A DNA stretch of 64,000 nucleotides from the NCBI GenBank assembly GCA_947487835.1, contig CANKXX010000008.1:62001-126000 (forward strand). Direction: 5' to 3'. The translations under genes and the position numbers were made by a program. A model generated the notes under the pieces. That model ran no database searches. It was given only the letters and a program-made list of their open reading frames with translations, and had not been told where the DNA came from. Below, piece after piece: positions 1-9,791 of this stretch (position 1 is the first letter of the stretch; each line of letters begins with the position of its first letter). Origin of the DNA: an uncultured Microbacteriaceae bacterium (GTDB lineage Bacteria; Actinomycetota; Actinomycetes; Actinomycetales; Microbacteriaceae).

Positions 1-1125
1 GTTGATGGGCACCTCGAGGCGCCGGTTGATCTCGTTGGCGATGAAGACCGCGAGCTCGAACGTCATGGGGTACGACGTCTTGATGGAGCGGGCGAGCGGG
101 TTGGGCGCGTAGCTGCGCCCCTTGGCCCGCGCGATGAGGTTGGCGAGGTGCAGCGAGAAGCGGACCATGAACGCGTCGTCCTCGAGGTCGACGAGGTACT
201 CCTGGTGCACCCGGCGCACGATGGCGCGGACCACCTCGAGGTTCGTCTGCTCGACGTGGTTCTCCAGGACCGTGGCGAGCGACTCGTTCTGCCCGGGCGT
301 GACGACCCGGGTGGTGAGCAGCAGGGTGAGGTAGTCGACGTTCGCCAGGCTGAGCCGGACGCCGAAGTGCCGTTCCAGCAGTCCCGCGAGGTCGTCGGAC
401 AGGCGGGCCGCCTGGCCGGTCACCGAGCGCTCGCCGTCGCCGGCGGGGTCGCCGTCCTCCCGCGACACCCGGTCCACGGCGATCGCGACGTGCAGCAGCA
501 CGTCGTTGATGCCGTACTCGTTCACGTAGTAGCCGTGCTCGGCGACCATGGCGAGCAGCTCGGTCTTGAAGCTCCCGAGGTCGTGCGCGGCGAACTCGCG
601 CTGCACGCTCTCCAGCTCGAAGAAGTCCTGCGCGTGCTCCTCCCGGAACATCCGGCTGAGCAGCAGGCGCACGTCCCGCTCCGAGCCGCTCAGCCGCACC
701 GAGCTGCCCTCCCGGCGAAGGGCGAGCCCCGCCTCCTGCAGGAGAGGTCGCATGCGGCGCAGGTCGGACTCGATGGTCGACTCGCTGACGAAGAGCGACC
801 CGGCGAGGTCGTACACGTCGAGCGGGGCGGACGCATCGCCGAGCCGGCGCACCAGGTGGTACAGCCGGTCGCGCGGCGTCTCCGGCTCCGAGCCCCTGCT
901 GCGGTTCGCCCGCAGGTACGCGGCGTAGCTCGCCGGGTCGAGGCGGTAGCCGTCCCCGGACGACTCGATGGTCACGCTCGGCAGAGTACGGTCGCGGATC
1001 GCCGTGACGTAGTTGCGGACGCTGCGCGGGGTGACGCCGAGCCGGTCGGCGATCTCGCTCGCGGCGACCCACCTCGATGTGCTGGACAGGTAGTCCAGCA
1101 CCCTCTCGTGGCGGTCGCTCAGCAC
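1..1125 (-). CDS. BglG/MtlR-family PRD-domain transcriptional regulator, C-terminus cut by window edge
   Basis: Reverse-strand reading from GTG at 1125: MLSDRHERVLDYLSSTSRWVAASEIADRLGVTPRSVRNYV..., an HTH followed by PRD-like helices; divergent from the mannitol PTS genes. Open to the left edge, so absent from the ORF track. Confidence 0.8.
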   Translation of the reverse strand, partial: MLSDRHERVLDYLSSTSRWVAASEIADRLGVTPRSVRNYVTAIRDRTLPSVTIESSGDGYRLDPASYAAYLRANRSRGSEPETPRDRLYHLVRRLGDASAPLDVYDLAGSLFVSESTIESDLRRMRPLLQEAGLALRREGSSVRLSGSERDVRLLLSRMFREEHAQDFFELESVQREFAAHDLGSFKTELLAMVAEHGYYVNEYGINDVLLHVAIAVDRVSREDGDPAGDGERSVTGQAARLSDDLAGLLERHFGVRLSLANVDYLTLLLTTRVVTPGQNESLATVLENHVEQTNLEVVRAIVRRVHQEYLVDLEDDAFMVRFSLHLANLIARAKGRSYAPNPLARSIKTSYPMTFELAVFIANEINRRLEVPIN

Positions 1126-1283
1126 GCAGGTAGTCAACCATCCCGGGCCGTGAACCGGGGCACAGAATCGGCCGCGTCCGCGACCGGCTTTCCTGGGGGG
1201 CGGAACGGGGACTGCTGGCGGGCCGGGTGCGCCGCGGGCAGCATGGGCAGGTACTGGCAACGGAGCGAGGAGGAGGTGCACCC

Positions 1284-1601
1284 ATGGCGCGCATCCTCGT
1301 CGTCTGTGGAGCCGGTGCCTCAAGCACGTTCCTGGCCCACCGGATGCGGGCGCTCGCGGCAGAGCGCGGCATCCCGGTCGTGGTCGAGGCGGCGGCGGAG
1401 AGCGACCTCGCGGTCCTCTCGGCCGGTGTCGACGTCGTGCTTGTGGGCCACCATCTCCACGACCGGTTCGACCAGCTCTCCCGGACGATCACGTCCGAGG
1501 GGGCGGCGGCCGTCCTCCTTCCTCCCGCGGTGTTCACGCCGGCCGGTGCGACGGCGGCTCTCGACGCCGCGCTCACCGAAATGGGCGGGCGCGTAGATTG
1601 A
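1284..1601 (+). CDS. PTS EIIB component (lactose/cellobiose-type fold)
   Basis: MARILVVCGAGASSTFLAHRM with the phospho-Cys P-loop CGAGASS; SD aggagg upstream of ATG 1284. Confidence 0.7.
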   Translation: MARILVVCGAGASSTFLAHRMRALAAERGIPVVVEAAAESDLAVLSAGVDVVLVGHHLHDRFDQLSRTITSEGAAAVLLPPAVFTPAGATAALDAALTEMGGRVD

Positions 1602-1666
1602 AAAGCACCGCGACCGATCGGGCCGGCACGGACCGTCCCCGACGACCAGCATTCGAAGGAGACCCC

Positions 1667-1933
1667 ATGGCAGAACGCACCGTCAGCATCGGATCCTCGC
1701 ACGGCCTGCACGCCCGCCCCGCGGCGCTGTTCACGCAGGCGGCGTCCCAGGCCGGCATGCCCGTGCAGATCACGAAGGGTGCGAAGAAGGCGAACGCCGC
1801 GAGCATCCTCGGCGTGATCTCCCTCGGGATCGACCACGGTGACGAGGTGGTCCTCTCCGCGGACGGTGAGAACGCCGAGATCGTGCTCGAGGAGCTCGCC
1901 GGCATGCTCGAGGCAGACATGGACCAGGCGTGA
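1667..1933 (+). CDS. ptsH: HPr phosphocarrier protein
   Basis: SSHGLHARPAALF active-site His motif and SILGVISLGI region. Confidence 0.93.
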   Translation: MAERTVSIGSSHGLHARPAALFTQAASQAGMPVQITKGAKKANAASILGVISLGIDHGDEVVLSADGENAEIVLEELAGMLEADMDQA

Positions 1934-3639
1934 GCACCCGGCTGACCGGCGTCGGCATCGGCCGCGGATCCGCGGTCGGCGACGTCGTGCGGATGCCCGA
2001 CCCGCTGCCCGAGCCCGCGGACACTCCCAGCACCCTCTCCCCGGACGAGGAGGGCGGCCGAGCCGCCGCTTCGCTCGCCGCGGTGGCGGCCGACATCCGG
2101 GCGCGCGGCGAGCGTGCCGGCGGACCGGCCAAGGACGTGCTGGAGGCCCAGGCCTTCATGGCGGAGGACCCCACGCTCAGCGAGGACGTGACCGCCCGCC
2201 TGGCCACCGGCAAGACCGCCGAGCGCGCCGTCTTCGAGGCGTTCGCCGGCTTCCGCGACATGCTCCTCGGCATGGGCGGATACATGGGGGAGCGCGCGAC
2301 GGACCTCGACGACGTCTCCCAGCGCGTCGTCGCCCACCTGCTCGGCGTCCCCGCGCCCGGCGTGCCCTCGCCCGACAGCCCCTTCGTGCTCGTCGCCCGC
2401 GACCTCGCCCCCGCGGACACCGCCCTGCTCGACCTCGACAAGGTGCTCGCGCTCATCACGAGCGAGGGTGGACCCACGTCGCACACCGCGATCCTCGCTC
2501 GCGACAAGGGCATCGTCGCCGTCGTCGGCGTCGAGCCGGCCGTGGACCTGAAGAACGGCGACTCCGTCATCGTGGACGCCGCCACCGGCACCGTCACGCT
2601 CGCTCCCTCGGACGAGGAGCTCGCCGCCGCGCACGCCGCAATCGAGGCCCGGGGATCGGCCATCGCCGCTCCCACGGGACCCGGTGCGCTCGCCGACGGC
2701 ACCATGGTGCCGCTGCTCGCCAACCTCGGCTCCGCTGCCGCGGCCGCCGGTGCGGTGGAGAAGGGCGCGGAGGGCGTCGGCCTGTTCCGCACCGAGTTCC
2801 TCTTCCTGGACGCGAAGAGCGCGCCCACGGTGGAGGAGCAGAAGGCGCACTACGTTGCCGTGCTCCAGGCGTTCCCGGGCAAGAAGGTCGTCGTGCGCGT
2901 GCTCGACGCCGGAGCGGACAAGCCGCTCACCTTCCTGAACGACGCGCCCGAGGAGAACCCCGCCCTGGGGCTGCGCGGCCTGCGCGCCCTGCGTGCGCAC
3001 GAGCAGATCCTGCGGGACCAGCTCACCGCGCTCGCCCAGGCGGACGCCGAGACCGAGAGCGACCTGTGGGTCATGGCTCCCATGGTCTCCACGGTGGAGG
3101 AGTCCCGCTACTTCACGAACCTCGCGCACGAGCTCGGGCTGAAGACGGCCGGCGTCATGGTCGAGGTTCCCTCGTCCGCGCTGCTGGCCGACCGCATCCT
3201 CGCGGACGCCGACTTCGCGAGCATCGGCACGAACGACCTCACGCAGTACACGCTCGCCGCGGACCGCCTCCTCGGCTCCGTCGCGCCGTTCCAGGACCCG
3301 TGGCACCCCTCGGTGCTGCGGCTGGTCGGCGAGGTCGGTGCCGCGGGCGCCGCGCTCGGCAAGCCGGTCGGCATCTGCGGCGAGGCCGCCGCCGACCCCC
3401 AGCTCGCCGTGGTGCTCGTGGGACTGGGCGCGACCACGCTGTCCATGTCGCCGGCCGCGCTCGCCGACGTGCGGGCCGAGCTGCTGAAGTTCACCCTCGA
3501 CCAGGCGCGCGCGTTCGCCACCGTCGCGCTCGCCGCGAGCAGCGCCGCCGAGGCCCGTGCCGCCGTGCACGCCGCGAGCGACGCGATCCTCACCGCACCA
3601 TCCCTTCCCGAACCCGAATCGAACGGAGCACGATCATGA
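1930..3639 (+). CDS. ptsI: PTS enzyme I, phosphoenolpyruvate-protein phosphotransferase
   Basis: GGPTSHTAILAR active-site His, GLFRTEFLF and GTNDLTQYTLAADR motifs; 4 bp overlap with ptsH. Confidence 0.95.
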   Translation: MSTRLTGVGIGRGSAVGDVVRMPDPLPEPADTPSTLSPDEEGGRAAASLAAVAADIRARGERAGGPAKDVLEAQAFMAEDPTLSEDVTARLATGKTAERAVFEAFAGFRDMLLGMGGYMGERATDLDDVSQRVVAHLLGVPAPGVPSPDSPFVLVARDLAPADTALLDLDKVLALITSEGGPTSHTAILARDKGIVAVVGVEPAVDLKNGDSVIVDAATGTVTLAPSDEELAAAHAAIEARGSAIAAPTGPGALADGTMVPLLANLGSAAAAAGAVEKGAEGVGLFRTEFLFLDAKSAPTVEEQKAHYVAVLQAFPGKKVVVRVLDAGADKPLTFLNDAPEENPALGLRGLRALRAHEQILRDQLTALAQADAETESDLWVMAPMVSTVEESRYFTNLAHELGLKTAGVMVEVPSSALLADRILADADFASIGTNDLTQYTLAADRLLGSVAPFQDPWHPSVLRLVGEVGAAGAALGKPVGICGEAAADPQLAVVLVGLGATTLSMSPAALADVRAELLKFTLDQARAFATVALAASSAAEARAAVHAASDAILTAPSLPEPESNGARS

Positions 3640-5147
3640 CGACGGCGTCACCCGCCACCAGGACGCAGAAGGGCGGCGCCCGCGTCCGCATTCAGCGGTT
3701 CGGTGCATTCCTCTCCGGCATGGTCATGCCGAACATCCCCGCGTTCATCGCCTGGGGCCTCATCACCGCGCTGTTCATCGAGACCGGCTGGATCCCCGTG
3801 CCGCAGCTCGGCGGCTTCGGCGAGGCGCCCGACGGCACGCCCTACGGCGGCATCGTCGGCCCGATGATCACCTACCTCCTCCCGCTGCTCATCGCCTACA
3901 CGGGTGGCCGCATGGTCTACGACGTGCGCGGTGGCGTGGTGGGAGCGGCGGCGACCATGGGCGTAATCGCCGGCTCGAGCGCCCCGATGTTCCTCGGCGC
4001 CCTCATCGTCGGCCCGCTCGCGGCCCTCATCATGAAGAAGATCGACAAGATCTGGGACGGCAAGATCCGCGCCGGCTTCGAGATGCTCGTCAACAACTTC
4101 TCCGCCGGCATCGTGGCCATGCTCCTCGCGCTGGTCGCCTTCTTCGGCCTCGCGCCGCTGCTCTCGGCCTTCAGCAACGCCCTGGGTGGCGCGGTCGGCT
4201 GGCTCACCGAGAACGGCCTGCTGCCGCTCGCGAGCATCGTGATCGAGCCCGCGAAGGTGCTGTTCCTCAACAACGCGATCAACCAGGGCGTGCTCACGCC
4301 GCTCGGCGCGGCCCAGTCGGCCGACACGGGCAAGTCGATCCTGTTCCTGCTCGAGGCCAATCCCGGCCCGGGCCTCGGCCTGCTGCTCGCCTTCACCGTC
4401 TTCGGCGTCGGCGTCTCCCGTGCAACCGCCCCTGGCGCCATCATCATCCAGTTCCTGGGCGGCATCCACGAGATCTACTTCCCCTACGTGCTGTCGAAGC
4501 CGATCCTGCTGCTCTCCGTCATCGCCGGTGGTGCGACGGGTGTGTTCACCAACGTGCTCTTCGGCTCCGGCCTCGTGAGCGTGGCCTCGCCGGGCAGCAT
4601 CTTCGCAATCCTCGCGGTCACCGCTCGCGACAGCTACGTCGGCGTCATCCTGTCCGTGCTGCTGTCCGCGGTCGTGTCGTTCGTGGTGGCCTCCGTCATC
4701 CTGCGGGCCAGCCGCAAGCGCGACCTCGAGGCCGAGGCGGCGGGCACCAACGCCCTCGCCGACGCCGCGGCCCGCATGGACGACCTCAAGGGCAAGAAGA
4801 GCTCGGTCACCGCCGCCCTCCGCCAGGAGTCGGGCGCGAACACCGCGACCGAGGTGCGCATCGACAACATCGTGTTCGCCTGCGATGCCGGCATGGGCTC
4901 GAGCGCCATGGGTGCGAGCGTCCTGCGCAACAAGCTCAAGAAGGCGGGCGTCGAGGGCGTCACGGTGGTCAACAAGTCCATCGCGAACCTCGACGGTCAC
5001 GAGGACCTGATCATCACGCACAAGGACCTCACCGACCGGGCCCGCCAGAAGAACGACCACGCCACGCACGTGTCGGTCGACAACTTCATGAACAGCCCCA
5101 AGTACGACGAGGTCGTCGGCCTCGTCCAGTCCCAGAAGGGCGAGTGA
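3636..5147 (+). CDS. mtlA: PTS mannitol transporter subunit IICB
   Basis: FGAFLSGMVMPNIPAFIAWGLITALFIETGW...GGIHEIYFPYVL IIC domain and VFACDAGMGSSAMGASVL IIB domain. Confidence 0.93.
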   Translation: MTTASPATRTQKGGARVRIQRFGAFLSGMVMPNIPAFIAWGLITALFIETGWIPVPQLGGFGEAPDGTPYGGIVGPMITYLLPLLIAYTGGRMVYDVRGGVVGAAATMGVIAGSSAPMFLGALIVGPLAALIMKKIDKIWDGKIRAGFEMLVNNFSAGIVAMLLALVAFFGLAPLLSAFSNALGGAVGWLTENGLLPLASIVIEPAKVLFLNNAINQGVLTPLGAAQSADTGKSILFLLEANPGPGLGLLLAFTVFGVGVSRATAPGAIIIQFLGGIHEIYFPYVLSKPILLLSVIAGGATGVFTNVLFGSGLVSVASPGSIFAILAVTARDSYVGVILSVLLSAVVSFVVASVILRASRKRDLEAEAAGTNALADAAARMDDLKGKKSSVTAALRQESGANTATEVRIDNIVFACDAGMGSSAMGASVLRNKLKKAGVEGVTVVNKSIANLDGHEDLIITHKDLTDRARQKNDHATHVSVDNFMNSPKYDEVVGLVQSQKGE

Positions 5148-5196
5148 CGGCGCGGGGAACCGCACCGTTACTCGCGAGCAACAGGAAGAGGAATCG

Positions 5197-5637
5197 ATGA
5201 CCGACAAGGTGCTTGAACTCGACCGGGTGCGCGTCGGCGCGCACGCCAGCGGCATGGAGGACGCCATCGCCCAGGCGGCGGAGCTCCTCGTCTCCGCCGG
5301 CGCCGTGACGCCGGAGTACCTCGGCTACATGCTCGAGCGGGAGAAGTCGGTCTCGACCTACATGGGCAACTTCCTGGCCATTCCGCACGGCACGAACGAG
5401 GGCAAGGACACGATCCTCGAGTCCGCGCTCTCGTTCGTGCGGTACGACTCGCCGATCGACTGGGGCGGCAACGAGGTGCGCTTCGTCGTCGGCATCGCGG
5501 GCAAGGAGAACGGCCACCTCGAGATTCTGACCAAGATCGCGATCATCTTCAGCGACGAGGACCAGGTGCAGCAGCTGCTCGACGCCCCGTCCGCCGAGGC
5601 CGTGTACGAGATCCTGTCCGAGGTCAACGAGGGATGA
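5197..5637 (+). CDS. mtlF: PTS mannitol EIIA
   Basis: [34 protein letters not shown]-Mtl His motif. Confidence 0.9.
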   Translation: MTDKVLELDRVRVGAHASGMEDAIAQAAELLVSAGAVTPEYLGYMLEREKSVSTYMGNFLAIPHGTNEGKDTILESALSFVRYDSPIDWGGNEVRFVVGIAGKENGHLEILTKIAIIFSDEDQVQQLLDAPSAEAVYEILSEVNEG

Positions 5638-6794
5638 GGGCCGTCCACTTCGGCGCCGGCAACATCGGCCGAGGCTTCGTCGGGCTCATCCTGCACAACG
5701 CCGGCTACGAGGTCCTCTTCTCCGACGTCAACGGCGAGCTGATCTCCCAGCTCGCCGCGGCGGACGAGTACCGCGTGCGCGAGGTCGGCCCGGACGCCCG
5801 TGAGTGGACCGTGAACGGCTTCCGCGCCATCAACAGCGCGGAGGATCCGGACGGCCTCGTCGCCGAGCTGGCGTCCGCCGACGTCGTCACCACCGCAGTC
5901 GGACCCACGGTGCTGCGTTTCGTCGCGCCGAGCATCGCCGCCGGCCTGCTCGCCCGCCCCGAGGGCGCGGCCCCGCTGCAGGTCATGGCGTGCGAGAACG
6001 CGATCAACGCCACGGACCTGCTGCGCGCGGAGGTGGAGAAGGCGCTCGGCGACCGCGCGGACGCGCTCGACCGCGCGGTGTTCGCGAACACCGCGGTGGA
6101 CCGCATCGTGCCCAACCAGGAGCCGGGTCAGGGCCTCGACGTCACTGTCGAGGACTTCTTCGATTGGGTCATCGACCGCACGCCGTTCGGCGACGCGGTG
6201 CCGGTGATCCCCGAGGCGACCTTCGTCGACGACCTCGCCCCGTACATCGAGCGCAAGCTCTTTACGGTGAACACCGGGCACGCGACGCTCGCCTACCACG
6301 GCTTCGCCGCGGGAGCGGAGAGCCAGTCCGACGCCATGGCGCTCCCCGAGGTGGCCGAGGAGGTGCGCGCGGTGCTCGGTGAGACCAAGCAGCTGCTCGT
6401 CGCCAAGCACGGCCTGGGCGAGGACGAGCAACAGCGCTACCTCGAGAAGAACCTCAAGCGCTTCGCGAACCCCGACCTCGCCGACACGGTCGCCCGCGTC
6501 GGTCGCCAGCCGCTGCGCAAGCTGAGCCGGCACGAGCGCTTCGTCGGCCCCGCCGCCGAGCTCGCCGAACGCGGGCTGCCGCACGACGCCCTCGTGCGGG
6601 CGATGACCGCCGCCCTGCGGTTCGACGTTCCGGAGGACCCGCAGAGCGTCGAGCTCGGCGAGAAGCTGGCGTCCCTCTCGGCCGCCGACTTCGTGCGCGA
6701 GGTCACCGGGCTCGAGGACGGTCACCCGCTGACCTCGACGCTCGTCGCCGCCGTGACGGGGGAGCAGTCCCGCCGGGACGCGGTCACCCGCTAG
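5634..6794 (+). CDS. mtlD: Mannitol-1-phosphate 5-dehydrogenase
   Basis: [33 protein letters not shown] Rossmann motif; 4 bp overlap with mtlF. Confidence 0.94.
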   Translation: MRAVHFGAGNIGRGFVGLILHNAGYEVLFSDVNGELISQLAAADEYRVREVGPDAREWTVNGFRAINSAEDPDGLVAELASADVVTTAVGPTVLRFVAPSIAAGLLARPEGAAPLQVMACENAINATDLLRAEVEKALGDRADALDRAVFANTAVDRIVPNQEPGQGLDVTVEDFFDWVIDRTPFGDAVPVIPEATFVDDLAPYIERKLFTVNTGHATLAYHGFAAGAESQSDAMALPEVAEEVRAVLGETKQLLVAKHGLGEDEQQRYLEKNLKRFANPDLADTVARVGRQPLRKLSRHERFVGPAAELAERGLPHDALVRAMTAALRFDVPEDPQSVELGEKLASLSAADFVREVTGLEDGHPLTSTLVAAVTGEQSRRDAVTR

Positions 6795-6807
6795 CAGCAA
6801 GCGCAGT

Positions 6808-6826
6808 CCCTGAGCCTGTCGAAGGG
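6808..6826 (+). repeat. Dispersed intergenic repeat, CCCTGAGCCTGTCGAAGGG core
   Basis: Exact core recurs at several intergenic sites in this window. Confidence 0.85.
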
Positions 6827-6841
6827 CTGAGCCGCCACGGT

Positions 6842-6860
6842 CCCTGAGCCTGTCGAAGGG
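6842..6860 (+). repeat. Dispersed intergenic repeat, CCCTGAGCCTGTCGAAGGG core
   Basis: Second copy 34 bp after the first; its 3' end is the left arm of a hairpin. Confidence 0.85.
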
Positions 6861-6892
6861 ACGCGACCACCTCCACGGTCGCGTCCCTTCGA
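6853..6892 (+). terminator. Intrinsic-terminator-like hairpin after mtlD
   Basis: TCGAAGGGACGCGACC / ACCTCCAC / GGTCGCGTCCCTTCGA, 16 bp perfect stem. Confidence 0.75.
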
Positions 6893-7042
6893 AGGCCCGG
6901 GGACCGTCCTCGTTCCCGTCCTCGTTCCCGTCCGCGCCCGCCGTTCGCCGCGTCCGTGCCCGCCGCGCATCGCGTGCTCGCCCCGTGTTCGCCCCGTGTT
7001 CGCCCCGGGCGCACCTATACCAGCCCGATTCGGCGTCAAGAA

Positions 7043-7071
7043 TTGCGACACGCGCGAAGATGGCATACGCT
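7043..7071 (+). promoter_or_regulatory. Candidate sigma70-type promoter for infA
   Basis: TTGCGA (7043-7048), 17 bp spacer, TACGCT (7066-7071). Confidence 0.45.
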
Positions 7072-7168
7072 TGATCTTTGGTGTTTTGGGCCCGTTTCGG
7101 GCGCCGATTTTCTCACCACAATCCCCCGCCGCACGACCAGCGGACAACCTTTTAGCGACAGTGAGTGT

Positions 7169-7390
7169 ATGGCCAAAAAAGACGGTGTCATCGAGATCGA
7201 AGGCGCAGTAGTCGAAGCTCTCCCCAACGCGATGTTCCGCGTTGAGTTGACCAACGGACACAAAGTACTCGCCCACATCTCGGGCAAGATGCGTCAGCAC
7301 TACATCCGCATCCTCCCCGAGGACCGCGTGATCGTGGAGCTGAGCCCTTACGACCTGACCCGTGGTCGGATCGTCTACCGCTACAAGTAA
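7169..7390 (+). CDS. infA: Translation initiation factor IF-1
   Basis: [42 protein letters not shown]. Confidence 0.98.
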   Translation: MAKKDGVIEIEGAVVEALPNAMFRVELTNGHKVLAHISGKMRQHYIRILPEDRVIVELSPYDLTRGRIVYRYK

Positions 7391-7469
7391 GTCCGCTGTA
7401 AGGAACGGCCCTCCCCAGCCACCGGCTGAGGATCGGGTACGAGGCCAGCGAACAAAAGGAATCAAGGAC

Positions 7470-7583
7470 ATGAAGGTCAACCCCAGCGTCAAGCGAATCT
7501 GCGACAAGTGCAAGGTCATCCGTCGCAACGGACGCGTCATGGTGATCTGCGAGAACCCGCGCCACAAGCAGCGTCAGGGTTAG
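7470..7583 (+). CDS. rpmJ: 50S ribosomal protein L36
   Basis: [37 protein letters not shown]. Confidence 0.98.
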   Translation: MKVNPSVKRICDKCKVIRRNGRVMVICENPRHKQRQG

Positions 7584-7742
7584 TCGGTGCGGGCCCTGAG
7601 GGCCCGCAGCGCGCAGCACAACTGAAAACAGAACCAGCAGCACCAGAGCCCGGGCGCAAGAACCGCCCGGGGGACACCACCGGTTGGAGGCCGGTGCACC
7701 GGCGCTGCTTCACACCTCCACTCATCTCTAGGAGAAGCCGCA

Positions 7743-8117
7743 ATGGCACGTCTCGCAGGCGTAGACATTCCCCGCGACAAGCGCGTGGAAGTAGCACTCA
7801 CGTACATCTACGGCGTCGGCCGCACGAGGGCCCTGAAGACCCTCGTCGACACCGGCATCGACGGCAACATCCGGGTCAAGGACCTCACCGACGACCAGCT
7901 CGTCGCACTCCGCGATCACATCGAAGGCAACTTCAAGGTGGAGGGTGACCTCCGCCGCGAGGTGGCGGCCGACATCCGCCGCAAGGTCGAGATCGGCAGC
8001 TACGAGGGCATCCGCCACCGTCGCGGCCTCCCGGTCCGCGGTCAGCGCACCAAGACCAACGCTCGCACCCGCAAGGGCCCGAAGCGCACCGTGGCCGGCA
8101 AGAAGAAGGCTCGCTAG
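7743..8117 (+). CDS. rpsM: 30S ribosomal protein S13
   Basis: [30 protein letters not shown]...[21 protein letters not shown]. Confidence 0.98.
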   Translation: MARLAGVDIPRDKRVEVALTYIYGVGRTRALKTLVDTGIDGNIRVKDLTDDQLVALRDHIEGNFKVEGDLRREVAADIRRKVEIGSYEGIRHRRGLPVRGQRTKTNARTRKGPKRTVAGKKKAR

Positions 8118-8162
8118 GCCTCGGCCCGCGACCTCTCGCCTTCATAGGATTTAGGAGAAATC

Positions 8163-8561
8163 ATGGCAACACCGAAGACTGCCGCGCGCAAGCCGCGTCG
8201 CAAGGAGAAGAAGAACATCGCCGTGGGCCAGGCCCACATCAAGAGCACGTTCAACAACACGATCGTCTCGATCACCGACACCACCGGTGCGGTCATCAGC
8301 TGGGCGTCGTCGGGCGGCGTGGGCTTCAAGGGCTCGCGCAAGTCCACCCCGTTCGCCGCTCAGCTCGCCGCGGAGTCCGCTGCGCGCCAGGCGCAGGAGC
8401 ACGGTATGAAGAAGGTCGACGTCTTCGTGAAGGGTCCGGGCTCGGGCCGCGAGACCGCGATCCGCTCGCTCCAGGCCGCCGGCCTCGAGGTCGGCTCGAT
8501 CAACGACGTGACGCCGCAGGCCCACAACGGCTGCCGTCCGCCCAAGCGCCGCCGCGTCTAA
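8163..8561 (+). CDS. rpsK: 30S ribosomal protein S11
   Basis: [28 protein letters not shown]...[12 protein letters not shown]. Confidence 0.98.
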   Translation: MATPKTAARKPRRKEKKNIAVGQAHIKSTFNNTIVSITDTTGAVISWASSGGVGFKGSRKSTPFAAQLAAESAARQAQEHGMKKVDVFVKGPGSGRETAIRSLQAAGLEVGSINDVTPQAHNGCRPPKRRRV

Positions 8562-8580
8562 GCACGTCGCCACTCGAATC

Positions 8581-8614
8581 GAGACCCCTGTCACCCGCGG
8601 GCGACGGGGGTCTC
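8581..8614 (+). terminator. Hairpin between rpsK and rpoA
   Basis: GAGACCCC...GGGGTCTC, 8 bp outer stem plus inner GTC/GAC pairing. Confidence 0.55.
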
Positions 8615-8743
8615 GGTCCGGCTGATCGGGACCGACGCCGGCCCGCGCCTGTCGCGTCGCACACAACTCCATACTTGCCGGGTCCTCCGCCCGGTTCATT
8701 GCCGAGTGTCATATAGCGGACACTTCGCCGAAAGGAATCAACA

Positions 8744-9736
8744 GTGCTCATTGCACAGCGTCCAACGCTCACCGAAGAGAACATCTCGGAGTTCCGGTCA
8801 CGTTTCGTGATCGAGCCCCTGGAGCCGGGGTTCGGATACACCCTCGGCAACTCCCTGCGTCGCACCCTTCTCTCCTCGATCCCGGGCGCAGCGGTCACGA
8901 GCATCCGCATCGACGGCGTGCTGCACGAGTTCAGCACCATCCCGGGTGTGAAGGAAGACGTCACCGAGATCATCCTGAACATCAAGGGCCTCGTCGTCTC
9001 CAGCGAGCACGACGAGCCCATCACGGCGTACCTGCGCAAGACGGGTGCCGGTGAGGTCACCGCCGCCGACATCTCCGCCCCCGCCGGCGTCGAGATCCAC
9101 AACCCCGAGCTCGTCATCGCCACGCTCAACGAGAAGGCGAAGTTCGAGCTCGAGCTGACGATCGAGCGTGGCCGTGGCTACGTGTCGGCGACCCAGAACC
9201 GCAGCGAGTTCAGCGAGGCCGGCCAGATCCCGGTCGACTCGATCTACTCGCCCGTGCTGAAGGTCACCTACCGCGTCGAGGCGACGCGTGCCGGTGAGCG
9301 CACCGACTTCGACCGCCTCGTCGTCGACGTCGAGTCGAAGCCGGCCATCACGCCGCGCGACGCCATCGCGTCCGCCGGTCGCACGCTGACCGAGCTGTTC
9401 GGGCTCGCCCGCGAGCTGAACAGCTCCGCCGAGGGCATCGAGATCGGCCCCGCGCCGGTCGACGCCGTCCTCAGCTCCGAGCTGTCGATGCCGATCGAGG
9501 ACCTGGACCTGTCGGTCCGCTCCTACAACTGCCTCAAGCGCGAGGGCATCAACAACGTGAGCGAACTGGTCGCGCTCTCGGAGACGCAGCTCATGAACAT
9601 CCGCAACTTCGGTCAGAAGTCGGTGGATGAGGTCAAGGACAAGCTCGTCGAGATGGGTCTGTCGCTGAAGGATGCCGTTCCCGGCTTCGACGGCGCCCAC
9701 TTCTACAGCGGCTCCGACGACGACGAGTACAGCTAA
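8744..9736 (+). CDS. rpoA: RNA polymerase alpha subunit
   Basis: [44 protein letters not shown]-terminal domain [20 protein letters not shown]. Confidence 0.98.
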   Translation: MLIAQRPTLTEENISEFRSRFVIEPLEPGFGYTLGNSLRRTLLSSIPGAAVTSIRIDGVLHEFSTIPGVKEDVTEIILNIKGLVVSSEHDEPITAYLRKTGAGEVTAADISAPAGVEIHNPELVIATLNEKAKFELELTIERGRGYVSATQNRSEFSEAGQIPVDSIYSPVLKVTYRVEATRAGERTDFDRLVVDVESKPAITPRDAIASAGRTLTELFGLARELNSSAEGIEIGPAPVDAVLSSELSMPIEDLDLSVRSYNCLKREGINNVSELVALSETQLMNIRNFGQKSVDEVKDKLVEMGLSLKDAVPGFDGAHFYSGSDDDEYS

Positions 9737-9791
9737 CAGCGCTCGTTCACTCGACCACCACCCTTTCTGATTCACCTGGAGACACAACACC

